Assembly: GCA_034401795.1 (NCBI GenBank)
Contig: CM067372.1
Location: 21,325,082 to 21,389,081 of the forward strand
DNA: 64,000 nucleotides
DNA from: Chaetoderma sp. LZ-2023a
Lineage: Eukaryota > Mollusca > Caudofoveata > Chaetodermatida > Chaetodermatidae
Direction: 5' to 3'
A program made the position numbers and the translations under genes. Of the stretch, positions 1-11,320 are shown in pieces. A model generated the notes under the pieces. It searched no databases and was not told where the DNA came from. It saw only the letters and a program-made list of their open reading frames with translations. Position 1 is the stretch's first letter; the number at the start of each line of letters is the position of its first letter.

Positions 1-531
1 CACATATAATCAAATGGCATCAAATACAATCAGAAAAAAAATCCAGAATTAGAATAGTTGTTTATGGATTTAATACAGCGGTAAGAATATCAAGTTTTCT
101 GAAATAGACAATAATATCACGAACATAATTAACGCTAATTAGCGTGCCGCGAAGCCAGCGGAAACTGAGTAATGGGCGATTCAGCTGGGCAAATCCGTTC
201 TCTTGTTGTACAATTAGGTCAAGCGCTCAGTATGTTCTAGCAAACCCCGTGCGATTGAAATAGTGTACGAACACAGAACCATGGATAGATGAAGATTACG
301 AATTATATATGTGCAGTGTCAGCCAACGTGATTTCATCGCTCCCTTGAGGCCGATTGAAGCAGTCATTGTGCACCAGTTCAGTACTTGGATTATGCGAGA
401 GGCTTTCCAAAGTACATCCCTTCCTAACCGTCTTGCTGGCGAGGCAGGAGAATTCTTCCGCTTGAGACACGGAGGGCAATATACGACACCAAACAGGCAT
501 TAATTCCAAATAAATGGATTATTTGAAACAT
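1..531. other. Intergenic, no gene recognised
   Basis: Moderately AT-rich DNA. Overlapping 64-68-codon open frames occur on both strands at about 303-509, but neither shows a domain, low-complexity signature or supporting context, so I read them as chance. No repeat of this stretch was seen elsewhere in the window. Confidence 0.6.
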
Positions 532-665
532 TGAGATAGACATACCATTTAATCTATGTCACGGTATTCCCAAAGGCAAAATAAAAGACAATGACCTTTA
601 AGTAATAAAACTACCTGATGTACTTTTTTATTTCGTGACAAAGGACCAGTTTCCCTGTTATTTCA
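532..665 (+). repeat. Module M1, sister of the module at 3466-3597
   Basis: About 130 bp that aligns with 3466-3597 at roughly 80 percent by eye, with small indels. Shared words include GGTATTCCCAA, AGACAATG, GTAATAA, TTTTTATTTCGTGACAA and GGACCAGTTTC. It lies about 120 bp upstream of the first 27-bp minisatellite, and its sister lies about 190 bp upstream of the second, in the same orientation. I infer that it is a conserved end of a mobile or segmentally copied unit that carries an internal minisatellite, as some Helitron-like elements do. No diagnostic Helitron end was found. Confidence 0.75.
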
Positions 666-784
666 CACATTCGCAACATCCTCGGCAGTCGCAGTGACAG
701 AAACCTTTGACACGGGTGACTAGCGAATGTACAGTCATTCTCCTTGTATCACCAATGCCGCATACCCAATACTTGGCACCATCG

Positions 785-3240
785 GCACACCATATAAACA
801 GACAACGAGAGGCACATCATATAGACAGACAACGAGAGGCACACCATAGAGACAGACAACGAGAGGCCCACCATATAGACAGACAACGAGAGGCACACCA
901 TATAGACAGACAACGAGAGGCACACCATATAGACAGACAACGAGAGGCACACCATAGAGACAGACAACGAGAGGCACATCATATAGACAGACAACGAGAG
1001 GCACACCGTATAGACAGACATCGAGAGGCACACCATATAAACAGACAACGAGAGGCACACCATATAGACAGACAACGAGAGGCATACCATATAAACAGAC
1101 AACGAGAGGCACACCATATATACAGACAACCAGAGGCACACCATATAGACAGACAACGAGAAGCACACCATATAGACAGACAACGAGAGGCACACGACAT
1201 AGACAGACAACAAGAGACACACCATATAGACAGACAATGAGAGGCACACAATATAGAGAGACAACGAGAGGCACACCATATAGACAGATAACGAGAGGCA
1301 CACCATATAGACAGGCAACGAGAGGCACACCATATAGACAGACAACGAGAGGCACACCATATAGACAGACAACGAGAGGCACACCATATAGACAGACAAC
1401 GAGAGGCACACCATAGAGACAGACAACGAGAGGCACATCATATAGACAGACAACGAGAGGCACACCGTATAGACAGACATCGAGAGGCACACCATATAAA
1501 CAGACAACGAGAGGCACACCATATAGACAGACAACGAGAGGCATACCATATAGACAGACAACGAGAGGCACACCATATATACAGACAACGAGAGGCACAC
1601 CATATAGACAGACAACGAGAAGCACACCATATAGACAGACAACGAGAGGCACACGACATAGACAGACAACAAGAGACACACCATATAGACAGACAATGAG
1701 AGGCACACAATATAGAGAGACAACGAGAGGCACACCATATAGACAGATAACGAGAGGCACACCATAGAGACAGACAACGAGAGGCACACCATATAGACAG
1801 ACAACGAGAGGCACACCATATAGACAGACAGCGAGAGGCACACCATATAGACAGACAACGAGAGGCACACCATATAGACAGACAACGAAAGGCACACCAT
1901 ATAGACAGACAACGAGAGGCACACCATATAGACAGATAACGAGAGGCACACCATAGAGACAGACAACGAGAGGCACACCATATAGACAGGCAACGAGAGG
2001 CACACCATATAGACAGACAACGAGAGGCACACCATATAGACAGACAACGAGAGGCACACCATATAGACAGACAACGAGAGGCACACCATATATACAGACA
2101 ACCAGAGGCACACCATATAGACAGACAACGAGAAGCACACCATATAGACAGACAACGAGAGGCACACGACATAGACAGACAACAAGAGACACACCATATA
2201 GACAGACAATGAGAGGCACACAATATAGAGAGACAACGAGAGGCACACCATATAGACAGATAACGAGAGGCACACCATATAGACAGGCAACGAGAGGCAC
2301 ACCATATAGACAGACAACGAGAGGCACACCATATAGACAGACAACGAGAGGCACACCATATAGACAGACAACGAGAGGCACACCATAGAGACAGACAACG
2401 AGAGGCACATCATATAGACAGACAACGAGAGGCACACCGTATAGACAGACATCGAGAGGCACACCATATAAACAGACAACGAGAGGCACACCATATAGAC
2501 AGACAACGAGAGGCATACCATATAGACAGACAACGAGAGGCACACCATATATACAGACAACGAGAGGCACACCATATAGACAGACAACGAGAAGCACACC
2601 ATATAGACAGACAACGAGAGGCACACGACATAGACAGACAACAAGAGACACACCATATAGACAGACAATGAGAGGCACACAATATAGAGAGACAACGAGA
2701 GGCACACCATATAGACAGATAACGAGAGGCACACCATAGAGACAGACAACGAGAGGCACACCATATAGACAGACAACGAGAGGCACACCATATAGACAGA
2801 CAGCGAGAGGCACACCATATAGACAGACAACGAGAGGCACACCATATAGACAGACAACGAGAGGCACACCATATAGACAGACAACGAGAGGCACACCATA
2901 TAGACAGATAACGAGAGGCACACCATAGAGACAGACAACGAGAGGCACACCATATAGACAGGCAACGAGAGGCACACCATATAGACAGACAACGAGAGGC
3001 ACACCATATAGACAGACAACGAGAGGCACACCATATAGACAGACAACGAGAGGCACACCATATAGACAGACAACGAGAGGCACACCATATAGACAGACAA
3101 CGAGAGGCACACCATATAGACAGACAACGAGAGGCACACCATATAGACAGATAACGAGAGGCACACCATATAGACAGGCAACGAGAGGCACACCATATAG
3201 ACAGACAACGAGAGGCCCACCATATAGACAGACAACGAGA
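785..3240. repeat. 27-bp minisatellite array 1 (about 91 copies) with a 972-bp higher-order repeat
   Basis: The unit core is AGACAGACAACGAGAGGCAC followed by ACCATAT, giving a 27-bp period. Variant units recur in a fixed order. The CGACAT variant sits at 1195, 1654, 2167 and 2626, spacings of 459, 513 and 459 bp, which makes a 972-bp (36-unit) superunit; a GCGAGAGG variant at 1831 and 2803 confirms it. Because 27 is divisible by three, two minus-strand frames stay open for more than 800 codons each as nine-residue repeats (for example PLVVCLYGV). Being open in several frames argues against coding. The strand is strongly purine-skewed. Confidence 0.97.
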
Positions 3241-3465
3241 TATTCCAGAAGCTATCTCTGTGAAAGTATTTGATAGAATATAATCTTATTGAGCGAGAAC
3301 GCCAAAAATACATTAGCATTAGACACGACATTCTATTTGAAATACCTGAATAATGCCAAAATAAAAACTCCTAATTTTCTGTATATTTACTAAATTATAT
3401 ATAAATATATGCATATTTACGTACATATATCCATATTAAGAACATTCGGAGAATTTATTCAAGAA
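3241..3465. other. AT-rich spacer between array 1 and module M2
   Basis: About 225 bp including a run of TATA/ATAT steps near 3390-3430. No gene or recognised repeat. Confidence 0.6.
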
Positions 3466-3597
3466 CTTCCGATAGACATGCTATTTATTTTATTGTAAGG
3501 TATTCCCAAGTAGAATGAAGACAATGTCCTTTAGGTAATAACACTCTATGAAGCCCTTTTTTATTTCGTGACAAGGGACCAGTTTCACGGTTAATCT
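3466..3597 (+). repeat. Module M2, sister of module M1
   Basis: Second copy of the ~130-bp module at 532-665, in the same orientation, with the same TTTTTATTTCGTGACAA and GGACCAGTTTC words. A different 27-bp array follows at 3786. What is repeated is therefore the module plus the fact of a downstream 27-bp array, not the array sequence itself. Confidence 0.75.
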
Positions 3598-3785
3598 AAT
3601 ATTGCCAAATACTGATATGGTTAGTTTTTCTACAGTATTGCAAATGCCAACTGCTGTCAGCCATTGCTGGGTGATCTCAATATATATGGATATGGGGTGA
3701 GGCTATGGATCGTTGGGGCTATGTTTTAAAAATTACATTTTCACTGTTGTCGTTGTTCTATCTATTAACCCCTTTCTTTTAAATG

Positions 3786-5048
3786 TGCATGCACGTATTC
3801 CACCCGTGCACGTACCTGCAAGTATTCCACTCGTGCACGTACCTGCAAGTATTCCACTCGTGCACGTACCTGCAAGTATTCCACTCGTGCACGTACCTGC
3901 AAGTATTCCACTCGTGCACGTACCTGCAAGTATTCCACCCGTGCACGTACCTGCAAGTATTCCACCCGTGCACGTACCTGCAAGTATTCCACCCGTGCAC
4001 GTACCTGCAAGTATTCCACCCATGCACGTACCTGCAAGTATTCCACCCGTGCACGTACCTGCAAGTATTCCACTCGTGCACGTACCTGCAAGTATTCCAC
4101 CCGTGCACGTACCTGCAAGTATTCCACTCGTGCACGTACCTGCAAGTATTCCACTCGTGCACGTACCTGCACGTATTCCACTCGGGAACGTACATGCAAG
4201 TATTCCACTCGTGCACGTACATGCAAGTATTCCACTCGTGCACGTACATGCAAGTATTCCACCCGTGCACGTACCTGCAAGTATTCCACTCGTGCACGTA
4301 CCTGCACGTATTCCACTCGTGCATGTACCTGCAAGTATTCCACTCGTGCACGTACCTGCAAGTATTCCACTCGTGCACGTACCTGCACGTATTCCACTCG
4401 TGCACGTACCTGCAAGTATTCCACCCGTGCACGTACCTGCAAGTATTCCACTCGTGCACGTACCTGCAAGTATTCCACCCGTGCACGTACCTGCAAGTAT
4501 TCCACTCGTGCACGTACCTGCAAGTATTCCACCCGTGCACGTACCTGCAAGTATTCCACTCGTGCACGTACCTGCAAGTATTCCACTCGTGCACGTACCT
4601 GCACGTATTCCACTCGTGCACGTACCTGCAAGTATTCCACCCGTGCACGTACCTGCAAGTATTCCACTCGTGCACGTACCTGCAAGTATTCCACCCGTGC
4701 ACGTACCTGCAAGTATTCCACTCGTGCACGTACCTGCAAGTATTCCACCCGTGCACGTACCTGCAAGTATTCCACTCGTGCACGTACCTGCAAGTATTCC
4801 ACTCGTGCACGTACCTGCACGTATTCCACTCGGGAACGTACATGCAAGTATTCCACTCGTGCACGTACATGCAAGTATTCCACTAGTCCACGTACCAGCA
4901 AGGATTCTACTCGTCCACGTACCAGCAAGCATTCCACTCGTCCACGTACCTGCAAGGATTCCACTCGTCCACGTATCAGCAAGTATTCCACTCGTGCACG
5001 TATCAGCAAGTATTCCACTCGTGCACGTACCTGCACGTATTCCACTCG
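3786..5048. repeat. 27-bp minisatellite array 2 (about 47 copies)
   Basis: The unit core is TCCACTCGTGCACGTACCTG with a 27-bp period, and each unit contains the perfect palindrome CGTGCACG. Units near 4890-5000 are more diverged (CGTCCACG, ATCAGC), which marks an older right edge. Frames stay open on both strands because of the period. The longest plus frame (3713-5125) starts upstream of the array with a hydrophobic leader that resembles a signal peptide, then runs as ASIPLVHVP repeats. I treat this as non-coding by default, since four other frames are equally open. Confidence 0.96.
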
Positions 5049-6040
5049 TGCTTTGTATGTTAATGTCCTTAATGCCTCTTCAGACGCCAGTAATTGGAAT
5101 TAAATATTGTCGCGTGTTTGGGTGATATGTAGCCTGCCCATGGACAACCATATTGATTATTTGGTGTTCAACGCCCATCGCTGTGGCTAAACCCACCAAC
5201 CCCATTCCACCCACCCCAGTTCCTCATGGAACTGCACCAAGAGGAGAAACAATGCCTGATATGGATAAGTCTGCCAGTATGAACGTCTCTACCAGCAGAT
5301 GATAACAGCTGATGTACGGGTAAGTTTTACATAAGGCGACAGACAGCATGGATTGTGTGCCGCCAGGCCCGCTGTACTGAAACAGCTAGTCGTAAATGGG
5401 TTCATAAAACATCCTATGCATAAGGAGATCTTGCTGTATAAGGAAACAAATACCACGCCCGTGAGTTACCGATCCGAAGACTAGCAAAACAACAGATATG
5501 ACCTGTAAGGACTGGCCCTACATTCCGCCCCCAGGGGTGGGAACAAATCACTATTTGTAAGTGACATACTCAATTTTCTTGTATACCACCAAACTGTTAT
5601 GGAAGCGATAACAATCATGAGTAACATTTGTATGATATTTAATCTTGTAACCGACACACCTGATGGACAGATGTTCCGGCCTTTATTTTCAAAATGGCTG
5701 TGGATACACAGTAATATGTGTAACATGCATAATAAATTTCAATGAATTCTGACAAACGATTTCAGAGGAGATAGACGAACAGACAGATGGACGAATGACC
5801 GAACATGCGGGAAGAGTGGCGAAGGCGATTTCAATATCACCGCCCTCTTTCTTTCAAAATGCTTGTGGATGATTAGTTCAATTAAGCAATTACTTAAGAT
5901 CATTAACGCGTAGCTACTGTTAAAGGGAGACAATCCAGTGGAATTTGTATCAGCTCAACAATGGTGGGCGGATCATTCCGCGACAATATAAAGGAACAAG
6001 GATTTTAAACACAGATAGAATGCCCTCGAGATGGATGCTG
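5049..6040. other. Intergenic, no gene recognised
   Basis: About 1 kb with only short unsupported frames. Two loosely similar segments occur at about 5660-5710 and 5840-5870 (TTTCAAAATGSYTGTGGAT), which suggests a small degenerate repeat. A GACA-rich patch at 5765-5800 resembles the tail of dispersed invertebrate repeats. Confidence 0.5.
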
Positions 6041-6044
6041 ACAC

Positions 6045-6105
<61 letters not shown>

Positions 6106-6150
6106 CGGACGGACGCACGCACGCACGCACACACACACACACACACACAT
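6041..6150. repeat. (ACGC)n then (AC)n microsatellite
   Basis: About 85 bp of ACGC repeats with two GGAC interruptions, passing into about 22 bp of AC repeats. The frames crossing it are simple-sequence artefacts. The alternating purine-pyrimidine run is a classical Z-DNA-prone sequence. Confidence 0.97.
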
Positions 6151-6331
6151 TTGCGCTCTGTCTTAGCAATGCACTTAGTGACCCCCTTGATCTAGATAGT
6201 TGATCCATTGACATCATTTCGGTGATACCCAGAAACTAATTATAAAACGCACATAAAAATACCTTACTTGAGGTAATACCAGATATAGACTATGCGAAGT
6301 AGTATTTTCAACTCTAACCAAGGGAAGAGTA
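6151..6331. repeat. Short fragment similar to the 150-bp repeats at 18.4-18.6 kb
   Basis: The phrase GCACTTAGTGACCC followed by TTGATCTAGATA at about 6170-6205 matches GCACTTAGTGACCC plus AGTGACCTAGATA near 18555-18585. This suggests a dispersed relative of that repeat. The remaining bases show nothing. Confidence 0.45.
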
Positions 6332-9300
6332 ATGGCTCACTTTTATGAAAGTGCTGTGGTAAGAGACGAGATGCAGATCTTATACAAGACATCACAGATA
6401 ATTCGTAGAGAGATCTCAAATATGAAGGACTGGCAGTTTACTGGAACATTCGGTGACTTCAGTACGCCGATGAAACTACAGCAGTTGATGAAATGGGTGA
6501 TCAGTGGTCCACAAACTAACCTAAACGTATCGCGAGAGTTGCAAATTAACACCGCTTCAAGAAATCTTGCACATCATTTCTTCTTAATAGATCAAGGAGC
6601 CAACTCACGTATGAGACACAGACAGAGAGCAAATTTCAAAAGGCGATGCGAACACCATTGACCGTTTGTCTAGCGCTAACATCGTATCATGTTAATAGGG
6701 CTATGTCAGAGGTAGAAACACTCAATAATTTACAAGTTGCAGTGACATCTGATGAAATTGAGCGGCAACAGCAAGAATGGCAATGGCCATCGTGGAGGAC
6801 ATAACCATTTAATGACTAAATTTGTTCAAAAAATTAAAATATTTACTTATTGAATGTCAATTTACAGGCTAAGAGAAGACTACTTTTGAAAATTTACTAC
6901 TGGAATGATTGGCTCGGTTATCAGTTTTCAAAAATAGTCTTCTCTTGGCCTGCAAATGGACATTCCTCAGAGACCACTACAGTGGCCAGTGTTGGCCGGC
7001 TTCGTCATGAAAGGGCTAAAGATAATTCACAAGGTGTACACTCGTCACCATTCGTAAAGCGCGGTATTAGGCCACTATATGTAATTGATAATATTGACTT
7101 GGGCAGTGATTCGGGTTCATTTCATGGTACTGACCTGTTAATTGCACAGAAAGAACAAGATAGTGTTCCACTGCTTAGTAGTGATCTGCAGCTGCACTTG
7201 ACTGTTCAGGACAAATCCCTGAAGGCATCATTATGCATGAATTATTATGACTGTGATAAACCAGCTAATCCTACTGCATCTCACATAGCCTACAAACTTG
7301 ATACCATGAAAGGGATATTTACTAATTATGTATAGTACAATATCATCTGGTTACTTATTACTAGTTTTGTAGTAGCATGGGATACGTGGTGGTGTTGTAA
7401 TAGATGTCGATTCAGTATGGGAATTAGACTTGGGTCCATGAGGAACCAGACGCAGTAGAATTCGAGCAGAACGGAAAATCGTTGGGAGAGGGTAAGCGTG
7501 ACAGACCAGCGTCAGTAGAACCCTGTGTCAGAGAAGAATCTTCAAAAGCAGCAATGCATAGGACAAATGACCGTCAAGATACGTCAAAAGATGGTTATGC
7601 TGATAAAAGCAGTACGATACATGCTCCCTCTTCAGAAACAACAAGGCAAATGCCCCTATGTGGCCACATTCAATTCATTGATAAGTGAACAAACACCAAT
7701 ATGGAATTTTGGCATTGTAGCTCCACTGTATAAACGAAGTACCACGGAATGACCAGTACTCCTTACAACTCTAAAGCAAGCACTAGAAATAAACAGTATT
7801 TCCCAACAGAATGGTACCGACCAATCATGACCTTAGATGGTGATTCGTATTACCGTGCTGTAAAGCTCACAGATTACAAAGATAACTGGTGCGTTCGACT
7901 AGGGGCTAGGGGCCATACATATCACTATGGCGGCACTAAAGTGCCTTGGGATGTCCATCGAGGGAAGTGGAACTGACTTGGCATCGGAGGAGTCTGGTGT
8001 GCATGGATCAGCAACTGTATGACAGATATTGGATGGTCGTCACATATACAGATCCACTGAAGCGCACAGAATGAGACACTTGTTGCAGTCTTCACTTCTG
8101 TCATAGAGATATGTTTCTCGGTGAAAGAATGAATACAACTCATAGAGTAAGTTAGTCCAGCAGTTGATGCATTTGCATCATATGCAGATGGACAGGCAGG
8201 CGATAAAGCTGACTTATTTAAATCAAACGTGACTGAAGTGTGGTATGCACTGTCCAACTGTATTCTATTTGAACGAGTAAATGGGTGGAAAGAACATGGT
8301 AAAGGCATTCATTCGTTTCTCACAAACTACATGTACCTGGTAGAGGTGTTACATATGTTTACTGCTGCAACAAGGACATTAAACTGGAAGCTTCATTTAG
8401 TTAAAATGGATGAACTGTTGACTTATATTCATGCTCATGATCAGTTCAACTATGGGCGATGGGGTCCATTATATGTAGCAAGCATGTTGGAGCTGTAGAC
8501 TACAGACCCTGAGACGTGGGCGTTCTTCGATGATGTCAACCTTACTATTACAAAACACAGCATTCCGTTAACTTCTATTTACCCAGACCATGGTATTGAA
8601 CAAGAACATAAGAAAATGGGGGATAAAGGTCAGTTTCATTGGCAGAACAGGGAACGGGCATGCTCTGGAGAAGTACTTTATCATAGCTCCTTCACTTAGC
8701 AGATTTGCTCAAGTGTTCAAGCATTATGCTAGAATTGAGACACGACAATCTAGCCCACTACATCATGAGATTGTCGGAGCAAAAAGTAGTACGATGATTA
8801 CAAATGCAGTCAAGATTACCAAGGTCATCACCAGAGAGAGTAACCCAGTTCTGAAGAGTAATATGTATAATCTTGTGAGATTTGCCGTTATACCTACGAA
8901 CGTGTGTGTGCATTAATATTGAAGACCGTGATAATTTAGGACGAAATGCATTAGACAATTTGTTCCATTAGAATAACAGAAATAACAGTCAAATTTTGGG
9001 ACGCCCAAAAGAAGAAAAGCTTATTGTATTTCAAAGAGGCTGTAGCTACGGTGCAAACCAAAATCAATGGTCAATTGCTAGCAATCAAACGGGAGAGAAA
9101 GCCTTTGTCTAGATTACTCGTTGTAGTGAAGGGTAGGTCAAACTTTGTTGTCGAGGATGTTATCGGCGACTTTGAATTTAATTTACCTCCTCCTTCCAAC
9201 TTCCATCCAGATGGATAATGATAATGATAATGCTCTCTGGCAAAACGCATGTGGTATCATCAGTTTTGAATATTCCTTTGCCAGACAACATAGCCAAATC

Positions 9301-10297
9301 TGAACCTGACAGTGGCATTCCTTCAGTGCTGATCATTGCCGCAATGTGCATAGTTGACATGGTAATTAAAAACCCGAATATGTCAAATGCTATGCATTTT
9401 GCACAACGATTTGTTGATATTGTGGTTGGAATTGATACATCTTATGATATGATTAGGGTTGTTTTTTATCTGTATGTCACCGGCTCCCTCAATGAAACAA
9501 CCCGTGACAAGAGAACTCCTAAGACAACACCAATCCATTATCATATCAATGACAATACTGAAATCAAGAACATTAAGACATTTCATTCATATATCAGTAC
9601 TAAGGCAGAACTCACTATGTATCTATCAGAAAACCTCATTAGTCTTCTTCTTCTTTTCGATCGCTGGCATCACACTTGGAGAGCCGTTCTCAAGATGAAA
9701 TATGTGGTTTTCTGCAGTTCTTCCACAGACACATACAGCTTTTCAAGAAAAGAGAAGGCCTTTGTCTAGATTACTCGTTGTAGCGAAGGGTAGGTCAAAC
9801 TTTGTTGTCGAGGATGTTATCGGCGACTTTGAATTTAATTTAGCTCCTCCTTCCAACTTCCATCCAGATGGATAATGATAATGATAATGCTCTCTGGCAA
9901 AACGCATGTGGTATCATCAGTTTTGAATATTCCTTTGCCAGACAACATAGCCAAATCTGAACCTGACAGTGGCATTCCTTCAGTGCTGATCATTGCCGCA
10001 ATGTGCATAGTTGACATGGTAATTAAAAACCCGAATATGTCAAATGCTATGCATTTTGCACAACGATTTGTTGATATTGTGGTTGGAATTGATACATCTT
10101 ATGATATGATTGGGGTTGTTTTTTATCTGTATGTCACCGGCTCCCTCAATGAAACAACCCGTGACAAGAGAACTCCTAAGACAACACCAATCCATTATCA
10201 TATCAATGACAATACTGAAATCAAGAACATTAAGATATTTCATTCACATATCAGTACTAAGGCAGAACTCACTATGTATCTATCAGAAAAACTCATT
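6332..10297 (+). pseudogene. 5' part of a decayed multicopy AFSGADNTG-type gene
   Basis: Successive blocks on the plus strand match, in order, a long unnamed protein family that I know from many copies in molluscan and cnidarian gene predictions. These are AHFYESAVVRDE and FDGSF-like FTGTFGDFSTP (6332-6560), TPLTVCLALTSYH (6650), VIDNIDLGSDSGSFHGT (7085-7140), CDKPANPT (7255), a block near 7780-7980, RTLNWKLHL and YGRWGPLYVA (8370-8480), and SIPLTSIYPDHGIE (8560-8600). KPLSRLLVV lies near 9100 and a VVFYLYVTGSLNETTRDKR block near 9450-9515. Many frame changes and stops separate the blocks, so this copy is dead. A piggyBac-like foldback element sits inside it at 6801-7019, and a 657-bp tandem duplication doubles the last block. 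It continues after the LINE at 14200. Function is unknown; the high copy number suggests a transposon link, by inference. Confidence 0.7.
6801..7019 (+). mobile_element. Foldback family B, copy B1 (piggyBac-like MITE)
   Basis: Left hairpin arm at 6852-6921 and shortened right arm at 6922-6966 share AGAGAAGACTA, GAAAATTTAC and the reverse complements. The outer ends read ATAA-CCATTTAATGAC on the left and the complement of TTAG-CCCTTTCATGACG on the right. These are degraded relatives of the TTAA plus CCC-type ends seen whole in copies B2 and B4. It lies between coding blocks of the multicopy pseudogene, so it is an insertion into it. It contains no coding sequence. Confidence 0.7.
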
Positions 10298-10408
10298 AGT
10301 CTTCTTCTTCTTTTCGATCGCTGGCATCACACTTGGAGAGCCGTTCTCAAGATGAAATATGTGGTTTTCTGCAGTTCTTCCACAGGCACATACAGCTTTT
10401 CAAGAAAA
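9095..10408. repeat. 657-bp tandem duplication (two copies, about 99 percent identical)
   Basis: Copy 1 is 9095-9751 and copy 2 is 9752-10408, with a constant 657-bp offset and about eight substitutions seen. Each copy holds the last pseudogene block before the LINE plus about the last 100 bp of the LINE's 3' end (minus strand). The duplication must therefore have happened after the LINE inserted. The junction carries a 3-bp microhomology (GAG). The length is divisible by three, so the frame is kept across it. Confidence 0.93.
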
Positions 10409-11310
10409 GAGCTTGACAAAGGCCAGATCTCTTCTCTCAGCAGCTGATACGTACTGCAACATTGAAGTATGTGCTTTGTGGTCTGTTCTGCTTCTCCACA
10501 AGGAAAAGCGGGCGATGTCGTAAGGTGGAACCGCCTGTACATGTCTTGGTTTAGTCTGTTATGTCCAGTTCTGAGACGAAAAATGGTCACTTGCTCTGGC
10601 TTCGAGAGATGATGGTAGGCGTTTTCTGATTGAGGTGTTCTATAGAGTGACTTGATGATAGTCTTCATCTCTGTATGTGTAACCATGTTTTCTGTCTGAT
10701 TATCTTCTGCACCCATCTTTGCCATCTTGTCTGCTTCCTCATTTCCTTGGACTCCACAGTTTGAGGGGATCCACTGCAATGCTATCCGAAAGCATTTGAT
10801 GATTTGTTGTGCTTCTTCAAGTTGTGGTAGCTTGCCTTTGGTGATAGCCTCAAGGACGGAGCGGGTATCAGATAAAAAGACAATCTGTGCAATAGGGTCT
10901 GCTGTTCTGCTGATGGTATTAGCTGCATGAACCAGTGCTTCGACATCAGCTCTGTAGTTTGTGCAGTATTTGCCTGTCGGTATTGCAGCTGACTCATTGT
11001 TGTCCGTTTGAATACTGTATGTGCAGTCCGGCACCTCCGCTCCTAATTGCATCTTTGGCTGATCCATCTGTGTAGATCCTTATCCATGTCTCCTGAGGGT
11101 ACATTTCTTCCAGCATGGCTAGGGTCAGGGCCTTCTTGCTCACATCACTGTGTTCATCTTTGGTTGTGAGATGAGGTACTGTGGTGCGAATAGCTATGCT
11201 ATCTAGTTTGTTTTCCCAGGGTGGAGGATCAAGGGTGTGGCTTGGGTCTTCTATTTGTGCTGGCAACATTTCTTGGTGTTTCCTTTGAAGTGCTTTTGTC
11301 TCTTTCACAA
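10327..11310 (-). pseudogene. LINE RNase H domain and C-terminal CCHC tail (broken)
   Basis: IRIYTDGSAKDA gives the first catalytic Asp, RADVEALVHA the Glu and IVFLSDTRSVLEAI the second Asp. The last motif reads WIPSNCGVQGNEEADKMA: the fourth acidic residue (AD) is present, but the His normally found in WxPxHCG is Asn here. The C-terminal tail has PCGEAEQTTKHILQCC, a CCHC-like motif common after RNase H in these LINEs. The domain is split between the frames 10994-11308 and 10327-11067. The last codons are also present in the upstream copy of the 657-bp duplication. Confidence 0.9.
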
Positions 11311-11320
11311 AACTTGATCT

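Noticed and set aside
735-3331. Minus-strand open frames of 818 and 860 codons
   Set aside because: They lie in a 27-bp array; two frames on the same strand are open over the same bases and differ only by phase. Period divisible by three explains it.
9024-10447. Two separate gene copies at 9.2 and 9.9 kb
   Set aside because: They are the two halves of one 657-bp tandem duplication inside a single pseudogene.
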